Shown one piece after another: positions 23,968-30,718 of a stretch of 64,000 bases of DNA. Numbering within the stretch: position 1 is the stretch's first letter; the number at the start of each line of letters is the position of its first letter. The notes beneath the pieces were generated by a model. That model saw only the letters and a program-made list of their open reading frames with translations, ran no database searches and was not told the DNA's origin. The stretch spans positions 686,387 to 750,386 of the forward strand of contig NZ_FNHV01000001.1 in the NCBI RefSeq assembly GCF_900103585.1, given 5' to 3'. Position numbers and translations under genes: made by a program. Source of the DNA: Streptomyces sp. cf386 (GTDB taxonomy: Bacteria; Actinomycetota; Actinomycetes; Streptomycetales; Streptomycetaceae).

Positions 23968-24344
23968 GGCCCCTCCGGTCGTACCGGCGTCGGGCCCTGG
24001 GCGCCCGGCGTAGGACCGGGCGTCGTACGGGCGTGATCGGACGTCGTACGCGCCCAGTAAGCGGTAGGAACGGTGGTCTGGAAGGTGCCGGGCTCGGGCC
24101 ACTGACCGGGGTCGTACCGTGTGATCCAGTACCGCTCGATCGTCGGACGAGTGCCGAACGGTACGTCGGTGTTGTCCCAGACCTTGCGGTAGGTGCCGGC
24201 CACGATGCGCAGCGCGGAGCGGACTGCGTCGGACACGGTCATACCGGTGGCGAGCATGGCCTGGAGGTCGTCGTGCAGCTGGGCGTCGACCTTGACGGAG
24301 AGGGGCTTGCCGACGGGTGGCGGTGTGCTCACGGTGGTCTCCAA
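23949..24344 (-). CDS. Ribbon-helix-helix type DNA-binding protein
   Basis: 131 residues. The segment KPLSVKVDAQLHDDLQAMLA followed by TGMTVSDAVRSALRIVAGTY has the strand-helix-turn-helix pattern of RHH (ParD/Arc-like) proteins, with the basic/hydrophobic alternation of the DNA-contacting strand at about 13-20. The C-terminal half is Pro/Thr-rich and disordered. It is in the cassette controlled from the divergent region at 24.9 kb, so it is a candidate for binding the paired palindromes there (inference). Preceded by its own strong hairpin (24351-24385). Confidence 0.65.
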   Translation of the reverse strand: METTVSTPPPVGKPLSVKVDAQLHDDLQAMLATGMTVSDAVRSALRIVAGTYRKVWDNTDVPFGTRPTIERYWITRYDPGQWPEPGTFQTTVPTAYWARTTSDHARTTPGPTPGAQGPTPVRPEGPWPGPQ

Positions 24345-24350
24345 GATGGT

Positions 24351-24385
24351 GGCCGCCCCCGCCGGGGGATTTCGCGGGGGCGGCC
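24351..24385 (-). terminator. Strong hairpin between small-gene pair and RHH gene
   Basis: Perfect 12-bp arms GGCCGCCCCCGC and GCGGGGGCGGCC, 11-base loop. It lies after the stop of 24398-24586 and seven bases before the RHH start codon, so it may attenuate expression of the membrane cassette. Confidence 0.75.
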
Positions 24386-24397
24386 GATCTGGTGGGC

Positions 24398-24586
24398 TCA
24401 GTTGGTCCAGTCGGTGTGGCGCCAGCCGCCGCGCCGGTCACGCTGGCGGTCGGCGTCCTCCCATGCCTGGCCCTCGGCCGCCGCCTTGCCGACGGAGCGG
24501 CGGTGGTTGCGGCGGCGCTGGGTGCTGAGGTCGGCGGCCAACTGCCGGTCGTTACCGGGGAGCAGGCTGCGGAGGAAGCCCTTCAT
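24398..24586 (-). CDS. Small basic protein (62 aa)
   Basis: 62 residues, very rich in Arg, Asp and Gln (DLSTQRRRNHRRSVGKAA, WEDADRQRDRRGGWRHTDW). ATG 24586 overlaps the previous stop as ATGA. The starting MKGFLRSLLPG could be a short amphipathic helix. No family recognised; coding potential is supported by codon use and the coupled start. Confidence 0.55.
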   Translation of the reverse strand: MKGFLRSLLPGNDRQLAADLSTQRRRNHRRSVGKAAAEGQAWEDADRQRDRRGGWRHTDWTN

Positions 24587-24756
24587 CGGCGCGCCCTCGC
24601 TTCCTGGTCGGCGAGGGTGTCGCGGACGTCGGCGCCAGCGTCGTAGTCGGCGCGGCAGGTGTCGACGGTGGCGGGCTCGCTGAGGATGCGGCCGGGCGGC
24701 GGGGACCAGGGCGCGGGGCTGGGCTGCTCAGGGGGTTGATCGGTACGCTCAGGCAT
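24583..24756 (-). CDS. Small Pro-rich protein (57 aa)
   Basis: 57 residues from ATG 24756, chosen over the upstream GTG at 24777 because AAGGAG lies 9 bases before it. Pro-rich start (PPEQPSPAPWSPPPGR) and an acidic helical end (DVRDTLADQEARARR). It is the first gene of the minus-strand cassette, downstream of the paired palindromes and of a 12-bp hairpin in its leader. Function unknown. Confidence 0.55.
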   Translation of the reverse strand: MPERTDQPPEQPSPAPWSPPPGRILSEPATVDTCRADYDAGADVRDTLADQEARARR

Positions 24757-24793
24757 CAGGGCCTGCTCCTTCGTCACGGTTGCGTGCAGGTCC

Positions 24794-24832
24794 GCCCCCG
24801 GCCCGGGATCGCCAAATCAGCGGGCCGGGGGC
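24794..24832. terminator. Perfect 12-bp inverted repeat in the leader of the minus cassette
   Basis: Arms GCCCCCGGCCCG and CGGGCCGGGGGC with a 15-base loop. On the minus strand it lies between the presumed promoter/operator (24879-24915) and the first gene (24756), a place suited to attenuation. On the plus strand it is followed by TTAGTTGTT. Confidence 0.65.
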
Positions 24833-24878
24833 TTAGTTGTTCGCACGGGACCAAGGAGGCGGCCCCGCCCGACCAAGC

Positions 24879-24915
24879 TAAACCCTAGGGTTGATGACCG
24901 CAACCCTAGGGTTTA
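24879..24915. promoter_or_regulatory. Paired AACCCTAGGGTT palindromes (divergent operator)
   Basis: Two identical 12-bp palindromes AACCCTAGGGTT at 24881-24892 and 24902-24913. Their start points are exactly 21 bp apart (two helical turns), and the outer flanks extend the whole into an inverted repeat TAAACCCTAGGGTT / AACCCTAGGGTTTA with a 9-bp spacer. The site lies between divergent genes (24756 minus and 24956 plus), so it is almost certainly a binding site for a dimeric regulator acting on both. Confidence 0.82.
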
Positions 24916-24955
24916 ACGTGAGGGCGGGTCGCGCTCACCGCAGGAAGGGGCGCGC

Positions 24956-25249
24956 GTGGCAGACGAGTTGGAGGAGGTGCGGCGCCTGGTGGAAGCAATC
25001 GAGGCGTTCGAGGCCATCGAGGACGACGAGGCGTGCGCCGTCGCCGTGTCGCAGGCGCTGGCCAAGTGGCCGGATCAGCACTCGAAGCTGCGTGACCTGC
25101 GGCAGCGCCGGGTCCAGTCGCTCAAGGCGCAGGGGAAGACCTGGGCCGAGATCGGTGCGCTCCTCGGCGGCATCAGTGCGGCGCGAGCTCAGCAGATCGG
25201 CGCCGGCCTGAGTGGAGCGTCCCGTAAGAAACTGAAGGCCGAGGAGTAG
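24956..25249 (+). CDS. Helix-turn-helix protein on the opposite strand (97 aa)
   Basis: 97 residues from GTG 24956 behind GGAAGGGGCG. The N-terminal half is an acidic helix bundle (DELEEVRRLVEAIEAFEAIE); the C-terminal half KAQGKTWAEIGALLGGISAA followed by RAQQIGAGLSGASR is a sigma-like/HTH segment. It is the only plus-strand gene within the early and late prophage blocks and faces the paired palindromes, so it may regulate the cassette or itself. Similar small HTH proteins are widespread in Streptomyces. Two strong hairpins follow. Confidence 0.8.
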   Translation: MADELEEVRRLVEAIEAFEAIEDDEACAVAVSQALAKWPDQHSKLRDLRQRRVQSLKAQGKTWAEIGALLGGISAARAQQIGAGLSGASRKKLKAEE

Positions 25250-25262
25250 TCGGGCGTACGTG

Positions 25263-25290
25263 AGCCCCCGCGCGAGCGCGTGCGGGGGCT
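25263..25290 (+). terminator. Terminator of the plus-strand HTH gene
   Basis: Arms AGCCCCCGC and GCGGGGGCT, followed by TCGTC, 13 bp after the stop codon. Confidence 0.82.
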
Positions 25291-25302
25291 TCGTCATGCC
25301 GC

Positions 25303-25337
25303 AGCGCCCTCCCTGGGTGGAATCAAGGGAGGGCGCT
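25303..25337. terminator. Second hairpin of the convergent region
   Basis: Perfect 12-bp arms AGCGCCCTCCCT and AGGGAGGGCGCT, 11-base loop. It lies between the end of the plus-strand HTH gene and the end of the early minus-strand operon and probably insulates both. The rest of 25338-25416 holds no gene; it is unusually AT-rich near 25390-25420. Confidence 0.78.
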
Positions 25338-25416
25338 ACGGGTGTCCGTGTTACGCGAGTACGCGGACGTGGGTCACATTAGGCCTGGTCGCTCGGTTTA
25401 GCAAACTTGTTCGATT

Positions 25417-26166
25417 TTACGCGACGGCGGGTACGTCCTGTCCGGTCCACACGTGCCCGCACTCGGTGCAGCGAGCGACCGGAGGTGCGCCGGCGCCTCC
25501 GTACATCTCGATGCGGCCGTTGCACGGGAACACCACCTTGATCATGCGCGGGCAGGTCTGCGCGAGGGTGGCGGTGCGCTCGCCGACGTCGAGGACATGC
25601 TCGATGCGCTCGGCGGCTCCGCGGGCGACGTTAGCGATCAGCTGGGCCTCAGGGGCGGGGAGCGGGCGGAACGGGCCGGGGGCGCCCTGGACGCGGCCGA
25701 GGAGCCACAGCGCGGCGTACGGGGCGCCCGGGCGGGTACCGGTCCAGGACCACCGGCGCCGGTCGTTCCGGTCCTGGATGACGAGGAGCTCGCGGCGCTC
25801 GCGGTCCGCCTTCGGGTAGCCGGCGGGGAGTGGGCCCATGACGGGGCGCTGTACGACGGCCGCGACTTGGTCGGCGCACTCGATGAGCCCGGCCTGGACG
25901 ATGCGCATCGTCTCGTGCACGGTCAGCCGGATCGGGATGGGGCGCTCGCCGATCTGGGACGGGTCGCGTTCCAGGGTGCGCAGGGCGAGGGCGCGGTGCC
26001 GCTCGGCCTCCAGCTCGTCGGCGTCCAGCTCGTCAAGGGCGCGGAGGTAGTCGGACATGCGACCGGCGGGCGGCCAGACGGGGGCGCTGGTTCCGCCGAG
26101 GGCGTCGACGAGGTCGGTCCAGTGGCGGATGACGGTGGTGAGGTGGTGTGCGGCGGTGGGGCTCAT
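25417..26166 (-). CDS. Phage early protein with C-terminal zinc ribbon
   Basis: 249 residues from ATG 26166 (AGGAG nine bases upstream). The body is helical with many charged residues (LDELDADELEAERHRALALR, HETMRIVQAGLIECADQVAA). The end has FPCNGRIEMYGG and ARCTECGHVW, a C-x(n)-CxxC arrangement that should bind zinc. A RRRWSWTGTRPG-type segment near residue 150 suggests nucleic acid contact. It is the last gene of the early operon. Similar proteins occur in Streptomyces phages, but I know no function. Confidence 0.7.
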   Translation of the reverse strand: MSPTAAHHLTTVIRHWTDLVDALGGTSAPVWPPAGRMSDYLRALDELDADELEAERHRALALRTLERDPSQIGERPIPIRLTVHETMRIVQAGLIECADQVAAVVQRPVMGPLPAGYPKADRERRELLVIQDRNDRRRWSWTGTRPGAPYAALWLLGRVQGAPGPFRPLPAPEAQLIANVARGAAERIEHVLDVGERTATLAQTCPRMIKVVFPCNGRIEMYGGAGAPPVARCTECGHVWTGQDVPAVA

Positions 26167-26263
26167 CGTCGTGGCTCCTGTGGTGCGTGGGGCGATACGG
26201 TGGGTCCACCTGGGGGCGTGCGCTGGTCCGGCCAAGACTGTGGCGCACGCCCCTTCGTCGTGC

Positions 26264-26965
26264 TCAGTCACGGCAGTTGGGGCAGCGCTGGCCGTACGTG
26301 CAGGCGCAGGCGGGCTGTTCGTCCACCTGGGTCGGCTCGCTGACCTGCGGGTTCGGCTCGGGGTGGACGAGGTTGGGCGCGGCCGGGATGGAGTCGTCCA
26401 CTGCCGCGCGGAGTTCGACGAGGCGCGCGTCCCACCAGCGGGACACGGACGTGCCGAGCGGCGGCGGTCCGGCCTTCACCCACTGCTCGTACAGGGCGTG
26501 CACCCGGGCGAGGGCGGCGGCGTACTGGCCGGTGAGCGGGGCGCGGCGTGTCAGCTCGTTGGAGAGCACGGCGGCACGAGCGCGGGCGTTGCGCCATGCC
26601 GCCTCGTAGCGTTCGGCGGCGGCGAGGTACTGCGTGCCTACGCGTGACGCGGCCTCGGCACGGGCCTCGGCGGCCTCCAGCTCGGGCACGATCAGCTGGA
26701 CGTGCCGCTTGTTGCCCGCGGCGACGTGCTCCAGGGTGGCGATGCGGTCGTACAGCGCGTCGAGTTGGTCGCTGTTGATCGTGTCGACGGTCAGGCGCTC
26801 CGGTGTGGCGGCCTCGGGGAGCAGCATCTCGGGCACGTTCATGCCGGACGGCGCCGGGACGATCACGCAGGACAGACAGTGTGAGCCGATACGTCCCGCC
26901 GTGGGGTGCTGCTCGCATCCTCCGGGCTCTACGAGGCCTTCCAGGGGCGTGTGTGCCGGGCTCAT
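26264..26965 (-). CDS. Phage early protein, coiled coil with two Cys clusters
   Basis: 233 residues. Near the N-terminus is a C..H-x(n)-CLSC group (GGCEQHPTAGRIGSHCLSC) and at the end CACTYGQRCPNCRD, so two zinc-binding sites are likely. Between them lies a long coiled coil (about 60-160: ELEAAEARAEAASRVGTQYL) and a TSVSRWWDARLVELRAAVDD helix. The ATG overlaps the previous stop (ATGA). Function unknown; the zinc clusters around a coiled coil suggest a scaffold or nucleic-acid-binding role. Confidence 0.7.
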   Translation of the reverse strand: MSPAHTPLEGLVEPGGCEQHPTAGRIGSHCLSCVIVPAPSGMNVPEMLLPEAATPERLTVDTINSDQLDALYDRIATLEHVAAGNKRHVQLIVPELEAAEARAEAASRVGTQYLAAAERYEAAWRNARARAAVLSNELTRRAPLTGQYAAALARVHALYEQWVKAGPPPLGTSVSRWWDARLVELRAAVDDSIPAAPNLVHPEPNPQVSEPTQVDEQPACACTYGQRCPNCRD

Positions 26966-27303
26966 GTGGTCTGGTCCTTCCTGGTACAGGTGGCGGGCTC
27001 GTGCTCGGCGCCGGCGGATGTCCACCAGCGCTCGCAGCAGGCGGCAGCGAGCGCCACGGCGACAACCGCGTCCGTGGCGGGGGTGGGCGGTCTGGCGTTG
27101 CGCTCCAGCTGGGCGCGGGTGAAGCGGAGTTCGTCGCGGTGGTAGGCGTGGTGGCCGACGGCGAGGCCGAAGAGCACGGCGCAGGCGGCGAAGATCGCGC
27201 AGTACAGCGTGCTGCCGTTCTGCTGGCTGGTGATCGCGCAGTCGAGCATGGCGAGGCTGGCGAGGCAGTAGGCGGCGGTCAGGGGCGTGAGGATGCGGTT
27301 CAC
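26962..27303 (-). CDS. Small membrane protein of the early operon
   Basis: 113 residues with two membrane segments (about 5-24 and 33-52: LYCAIFAACAVLFGLAVGHH) and a cytoplasmic C-terminus with Cys pairs (AACCERWW). It is coupled by ATGA overlaps to both neighbours. No family recognised. Confidence 0.7.
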   Translation of the reverse strand: MNRILTPLTAAYCLASLAMLDCAITSQQNGSTLYCAIFAACAVLFGLAVGHHAYHRDELRFTRAQLERNARPPTPATDAVVAVALAAACCERWWTSAGAEHEPATCTRKDQTT

Positions 27304-27575
27304 GGGGAGACCTCCGGGTCGATCAGGTCGGCGGCCGCTTGAGCGCCCTTCAGGCGGAAGATCCGGTTGTCGCTGAAGTCGCGGTCGTGCCGGGCCTGCG
27401 CGTCGGCGCGGATCTGCTCGGCGAGCTGGTGGGCGTGGGCGTCCTTCACGGCCGTCTGGTGGTCGTCGATGAGCTGAGCCACTCGCTCGTGCACGCGCGA
27501 GCCCTTCACGCCTTTGTAGAGCCAGGTGCTCAGCTCCTGGCGGGCGCGGCCGAGTTCGGCAATGAGGCGGTTCAT
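27300..27575 (-). CDS. Small helical early protein (91 aa)
   Basis: 91 residues from ATG 27575 (GGAGG 4 bases upstream), chosen over a long upstream frame that is a shadow of other genes. All helical and charged (IAELGRARQELSTWLYKGVK, VHERVAQLIDDHQTAVKDAH), ending DLIDPEVSP. Coupled on both sides by 4-bp overlaps. Function unknown. Confidence 0.65.
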   Translation of the reverse strand: MNRLIAELGRARQELSTWLYKGVKGSRVHERVAQLIDDHQTAVKDAHAHQLAEQIRADAQARHDRDFSDNRIFRLKGAQAAADLIDPEVSP

Positions 27576-27718
27576 CGGTTCCTCCGGGCCCATGAGGGCG
27601 TGTGGCGGGGCGGGTTGGGCTGGTCGTTGCCGAAGCGGGCCCACCGGACCGTCGCGAGGAACGTCCACGCGACGGTCACGGCGGCTATGGCGAAGCTGGC
27701 GAGGAGCTCGGCGATCAC
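27572..27718 (-). CDS. Single-pass membrane peptide (48 aa)
   Basis: 48 residues from GTG 27718, which overlaps the WhiB-Lsr2 gene stop as GTGA. One membrane segment (about 3-23: AELLASFAIAAVTVAWTFLA) and a basic Pro/Arg-rich tail (PPRHTPSWARRNR). Too short for family assignment, but the coupled starts on both sides support it as a gene. Confidence 0.6.
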   Translation of the reverse strand: MIAELLASFAIAAVTVAWTFLATVRWARFGNDQPNPPRHTPSWARRNR

Positions 27719-28518
27719 TTCGGCTCCTGGGCGGCGCGCCAGGCGTCGACGATGGCCTTCGGGACGCGGCCGATGGCGGGGCAGTCGAGGCCGTTCTCCT
27801 TCGCCCACACACGGACCTCTGCGGCCGGGTAGTCGACGGGCTTCCGGGCCTTCTTCGGTTTGGCCGGCGCGAGTTCGGCCTCACGGGCGCGGAGTTCGGC
27901 GAGGCGCTTCTCCAGCTGCTCGGCCTCGGTGGTGATGGCGGTGAGCTCCTGGTCGGCGGCGTGACGGTTGCGGAGCCCGGTGAGGCCGGCTCGCACGCGG
28001 GCTGCCTGGTCTCGGACCTCGGTGTCGGGGTGCTCGTCGCCCCACTTGAGGAGCTGGCCGACGGGGATCGGCTCGGGGTCGGCGGGGACGGTCTTGAGGC
28101 GGACGTCGGCGCTGGCCTTGAGCTGGACGTCGACGACCGGGTGGGCGGGTGCGGTGGACATGGGCTGTTGGGTCCCTTCGTCGTCGGGGAGGTGCAGGCG
28201 GTTGTGGCGGGCGGCTTCGGGGCCGCCCTGCTCGTCGATCTCGTCGAGGAGGCGGCGGAAGGCGGCGATGGTCATCTCCTGGCCTTCGGGGAGTCGGCGC
28301 CGGTCGGCTGCGGTGAGGCCGCCACGGACGCCGTACCGGTAGGAGGGCACCTCTTCGCGCATGCACTCGTAGAGGCACATGTCGCGGACGGGGCAGCGGG
28401 CGCAGATCGCGAGGGCTGCGCCGATCTCGTGGATCTGGCCGAACCATTGCTCGGTGTCTTGGCCGCGGCATGCCGCCCGCAGGCGCCAGTCCGCGGCGTC
28501 GCGGGCGGCAGTGGTCAC
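27715..28518 (-). CDS. WhiB-family protein fused to an Lsr2-like DNA-binding domain
   Basis: 267 residues from GTG 28518. Residues 10-75 are a WhiB domain with the four cluster Cys at 17, 39, 42 and 48 (CARCPVRDMC) and the turn YGVRGGLT. After a helical linker with a coiled coil (about 185-215) the C-terminal 43 residues, KKARKPVDYPAAEVRVWAKE then NGLDCPAIGRVPKAIVDAW, match the pattern of the Lsr2 C-terminal domain (...REWA..NG....RGR.P..V..AY). The RGR minor-groove motif is IGR here. WhiB proteins bind a 4Fe-4S cluster and usually act through the sigma factor; Lsr2 binds AT-rich DNA. An internal ATG near residue 119 could give a second, shorter product. Confidence 0.82.
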   Translation of the reverse strand: MTTAARDAADWRLRAACRGQDTEQWFGQIHEIGAALAICARCPVRDMCLYECMREEVPSYRYGVRGGLTAADRRRLPEGQEMTIAAFRRLLDEIDEQGGPEAARHNRLHLPDDEGTQQPMSTAPAHPVVDVQLKASADVRLKTVPADPEPIPVGQLLKWGDEHPDTEVRDQAARVRAGLTGLRNRHAADQELTAITTEAEQLEKRLAELRAREAELAPAKPKKARKPVDYPAAEVRVWAKENGLDCPAIGRVPKAIVDAWRAAQEPK

Positions 28519-29162
28519 GGCTGCTGCACCTCGGTCTCGGGCTTCGCCTCGGCCGCCGGCTGCGCCTTCGCAAGGAGCTTGCTCAGCAGGTAGGCGACGG
28601 AGCGGGCGCCGCGCGCCGGCTCGATGCCCACCTGGGCCTCAAGCCGGTGACCTTCCTCGCGGGCGACGTCGACCGCCTCCCGCAGTACGGCCTCCCGGTC
28701 CCCTGGCGGCTGCTCGTCGGCCCACACGATGCGAGTGGCGCCACCATGCCCGTGGACGTGCTCAGCGTCCGCCAGGCGATCCCAGTGGACCGTGGACGGC
28801 CGCTCGCCTATCCAGCGCAGCGAAACGGTCCCGTCGGGCCACAGGACGCCGTTGGCGACGCGGCCGGTACCGGAGACGCCGGAGACGTCGTGGTCGCGCT
28901 GGAGGTGGAACAGCCGCGGCTGCTCGGACGGCTCCACGACGGCCGGCGGAATGGGGCACGTGATGATCGAGTCGAGGAGCTCGGCGACGGCCGGTGCCTC
29001 CTCGTCGGCGGTCAGCTCGTTGGCGTGAGCGGTGAGGCTGAGAGCGGCGGCGACCTCCCACGCGCCAGCGCCGGGGGCCACTGCGTGCCAGCGTGCGGCG
29101 AGGACGTCGACGTGGTGGGCGAGGAGCGCGGCGAGCTGGGCGCGGTTCAGGCTGATGATCAC
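28515..29162 (-). CDS. Conserved actinophage early protein (215 aa)
   Basis: 215 residues. N-terminal helical half (LNRAQLAALLAHHVDVLAAR), then a beta-rich segment SGTGRVANGVLWPDGTVSLR with WIGERPSTVHW and HVHGHGGATRIVWAD that recurs in Streptomyces phage and accessory genes, then an acidic helical end. The WPDG.V.LRW..E..S...W pattern suggests a small barrel, but no function is known. It overlaps the WhiB-Lsr2 start by 4 bp. Confidence 0.7.
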   Translation of the reverse strand: MIISLNRAQLAALLAHHVDVLAARWHAVAPGAGAWEVAAALSLTAHANELTADEEAPAVAELLDSIITCPIPPAVVEPSEQPRLFHLQRDHDVSGVSGTGRVANGVLWPDGTVSLRWIGERPSTVHWDRLADAEHVHGHGGATRIVWADEQPPGDREAVLREAVDVAREEGHRLEAQVGIEPARGARSVAYLLSKLLAKAQPAAEAKPETEVQQP

Positions 29163-29223
29163 GGGTTGCCTCTCGTGTGCGCGCGTGATGCGCGATGGCG
29201 GGCGGAACCGGATGAGACGGCGG

Positions 29224-29457
29224 TCAGGCGGCGTCTGTGTGGCTCTGCTCAGTCGGGACGAGGTGGAGGTGGCGCTTCTGCTCGGCTCGGTCGCTGGGGT
29301 CGTGCCAGTCGGCTACGGCTTCGTCGGCGATGCGGCGGTGTTCGGCTTGCTCGTGTGGAGTCCAGGGCCGCTTGTGGGGGTCACTGGGGGGCGGTGGGTA
29401 GCCGAACTTCCCGGTGGGGATCGCTTCGGCCATGAGCCGCTCGTAGGGGGTGCTCAC
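29224..29457 (-). CDS. Small hydrophilic early protein (77 aa)
   Basis: 77 residues from GTG 29457, overlapping the previous stop as GTGA. Pro/His/Glu-rich: YPPPPSDPHKRPWTPHEQAE followed by HRRIADEAVADWHDPSDRAE and a KRHLHLVPTEQSH end. No family recognised; coding is supported by coupling and codon use. Confidence 0.6.
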   Translation of the reverse strand: MSTPYERLMAEAIPTGKFGYPPPPSDPHKRPWTPHEQAEHRRIADEAVADWHDPSDRAEQKRHLHLVPTEQSHTDAA

Positions 29458-29828
29458 GGCGCGGGGGCGAGCGGGAAGGCGTGCATGGTGCGGTCGTTGG
29501 GGAGGGTGATCGTCCACGGGCCGCAGAGGAGGCCGTAGGCGGCCCAGTCGCAGCCGCGGCCGGTGTACTTCCCCTGGCCCTTCGCAAGGGCGCCGAGGGT
29601 GCGCCCGATGCACTCCTGGCCGACGACGTCCGAGGCGATGACGGTCTCGCCGGAGCGGTGCTTGCGCGGGTTGGCGGCGAGGGCCTCGCTGAAGTCCTGG
29701 CCGTTGGCGACGTCGCCGCAGGAGGGGCAGACGAAGGCCCACTTGAGCGGGTCGTCTCCGAAGCGCTCGGCGGCCTCGGCGACGAGCTCGGCCTGGGTGA
29801 GGGTGCGGGGTCCGGTGGCGGTGGTCAT
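29454..29828 (-). CDS. Zinc-binding early protein, VVA0879-like
   Basis: 124 residues. The N-terminal helix LTQAELVAEAAERFGDDPLK then WAFVCPSCGDVANGQDF, VVGQECIGRTLGAL, and GRGCDWAAYGLLCG give four to five Cys in the order of the VVA0879 family (CPxC ... CIGR ... CDWA.YGL), small zinc-binding proteins common in Streptomyces phages. Function of the family is not established. Coupled to both neighbours by 4-bp overlaps, directly after the initiator-like gene. Confidence 0.65.
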   Translation of the reverse strand: MTTATGPRTLTQAELVAEAAERFGDDPLKWAFVCPSCGDVANGQDFSEALAANPRKHRSGETVIASDVVGQECIGRTLGALAKGQGKYTGRGCDWAAYGLLCGPWTITLPNDRTMHAFPLAPAP

Positions 29829-30631
29829 GACGCGGTCCTCTCGGGTTCGGTGAAGGGCTGGCAGTGGGCGTGGGTGGTGCGGCCGTAGCGCGGGAGCATC
29901 GGGTCGCCGCAGCGGGCGCAGAGGAGCCAGCCGGATGTGTCGGCGGCGGCGTGGTCGTCTTCGTGGGAGTCGTGATCTTGTGACTCGGGGGGCCCTAGTG
30001 GCTGAGGTTGAGAAACGACCTGAGCCCCGTCTTGGGAAAGCTCTTGGGTAACCCCTGGGTTGTTCGGGTCGCGGTGACCCGAACCGTTCGGGTCGCGGTG
30101 ACCCGAACTCATACGGGTCGCGGTGACCCGAACTTCGTTGTCCGTACCGTCGGTAAGTTCGGGTCGCGGTGACCCGTTCTGGTTCGGGTCGCGGTCACCC
30201 GAACTTCCGGTCTCTGTCGACCACGGCGCGGGACGCTTCCCCGGCTTCCGGGCGGTCGACTTGAGGTAGTCCTCGGCGGCCTTCCAGTCGGGCCACGGCG
30301 TCGGGACGATCACGTACAGCGTGGGCTTGCCGCGCTTCCGCTCGCCCTTGACGACGACGGCACCTGAGCGGATCGCGGCATCGAGGTAGCGGCGCGCGTC
30401 CTTCTCACTGGCGCCGGCCGCCCTGGCGATGTCCTGGATGCGGATGGGCTGACGGTCGCCGGTGAAGCGCAGTTCGCCGGAGGCGTTGGCCATGGCACGG
30501 AGGGCGTAGAGCAGCGTGAGGAAGCCGCGCCGCAGGGGCGTGGGCATCTCGCGGGACCACTTCCAGGCGAGGGCGTTACCGAAGGCGTTCGGCACGCTCC
30601 CGCTGGCGCGGTCCTGCTCTTCGTTGCTCAA
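29825..30631 (-). CDS. Replication-initiator-like winged-helix protein with internal iterons
   Basis: 268 residues. Residues about 18-115 form a helix-rich DNA-binding domain (WKWSREMPTPLRRGFLTLLY, then IRIQDIARAAGASEKDARRY as recognition HTH, and KRGKPTLYVIVPT as the wing). A disordered linker (about 120-235) contains repeats such as GSGHRDPN and GHRDPN; its DNA carries five iteron copies (30063-30204). The end has a zinc ribbon (LLCARCGDPMLPRYGR ... HAHC). DNA-binding domain, iterons within the linker, and an early location match the design of lambda O and P22 gp18, so I infer it initiates phage replication. Confidence 0.7.
   Translation of the reverse strand: MSNEEQDRASGSVPNAFGNALAWKWSREMPTPLRRGFLTLLYALRAMANASGELRFTGDRQPIRIQDIARAAGASEKDARRYLDAAIRSGAVVVKGERKRGKPTLYVIVPTPWPDWKAAEDYLKSTARKPGKRPAPWSTETGSSGDRDPNQNGSPRPELTDGTDNEVRVTATRMSSGHRDPNGSGHRDPNNPGVTQELSQDGAQVVSQPQPLGPPESQDHDSHEDDHAAADTSGWLLCARCGDPMLPRYGRTTHAHCQPFTEPERTAS
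30063..30204. repeat. Iteron array (five copies), putative phage replication origin
   Basis: Five near-identical 22-bp units starting at 30063, 30087, 30112, 30158 and 30183, each a dyad with arms TTCGGGTC and GACCCGAA around GCGGT. Copies 1 and 2 are perfect; copy 3 has TAC for TTC at the left, copy 4 loses the right end, copy 5 has GCGGTC for GCGGTG. Start-to-start distances are 24, 25, 46 and 25 bp, so about one missing unit between copies 3 and 4. All lie inside the initiator-like gene. Confidence 0.85.
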
Positions 30632-30683
30632 CTGGGGTCTCTCTCCGTGATGTTGCGGAACCGATACGGCAAGATCCGGGCAG

Positions 30684-30710
30684 CGGGGCGGCCCGCGGTG
30701 GACCGCCCCG
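30684..30710 (-). terminator. Hairpin between gene 30719 and the initiator gene
   Basis: Arms CGGGGCGG and CCGCCCCG, loop of 11 bases, nine bases after the stop codon of the upstream gene. It breaks the otherwise fully overlapping early operon, so the initiator may have separate control. Confidence 0.7.
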
Positions 30711-30718
30711 AGGCGCGG

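Noticed and set aside
30063..30204. Repeat cluster as a CRISPR array
   Set aside because: The spacers are only 2-3 bp (24-25 bp period) and the repeats are dyads within a coding sequence, so they are iterons, not CRISPR repeats.
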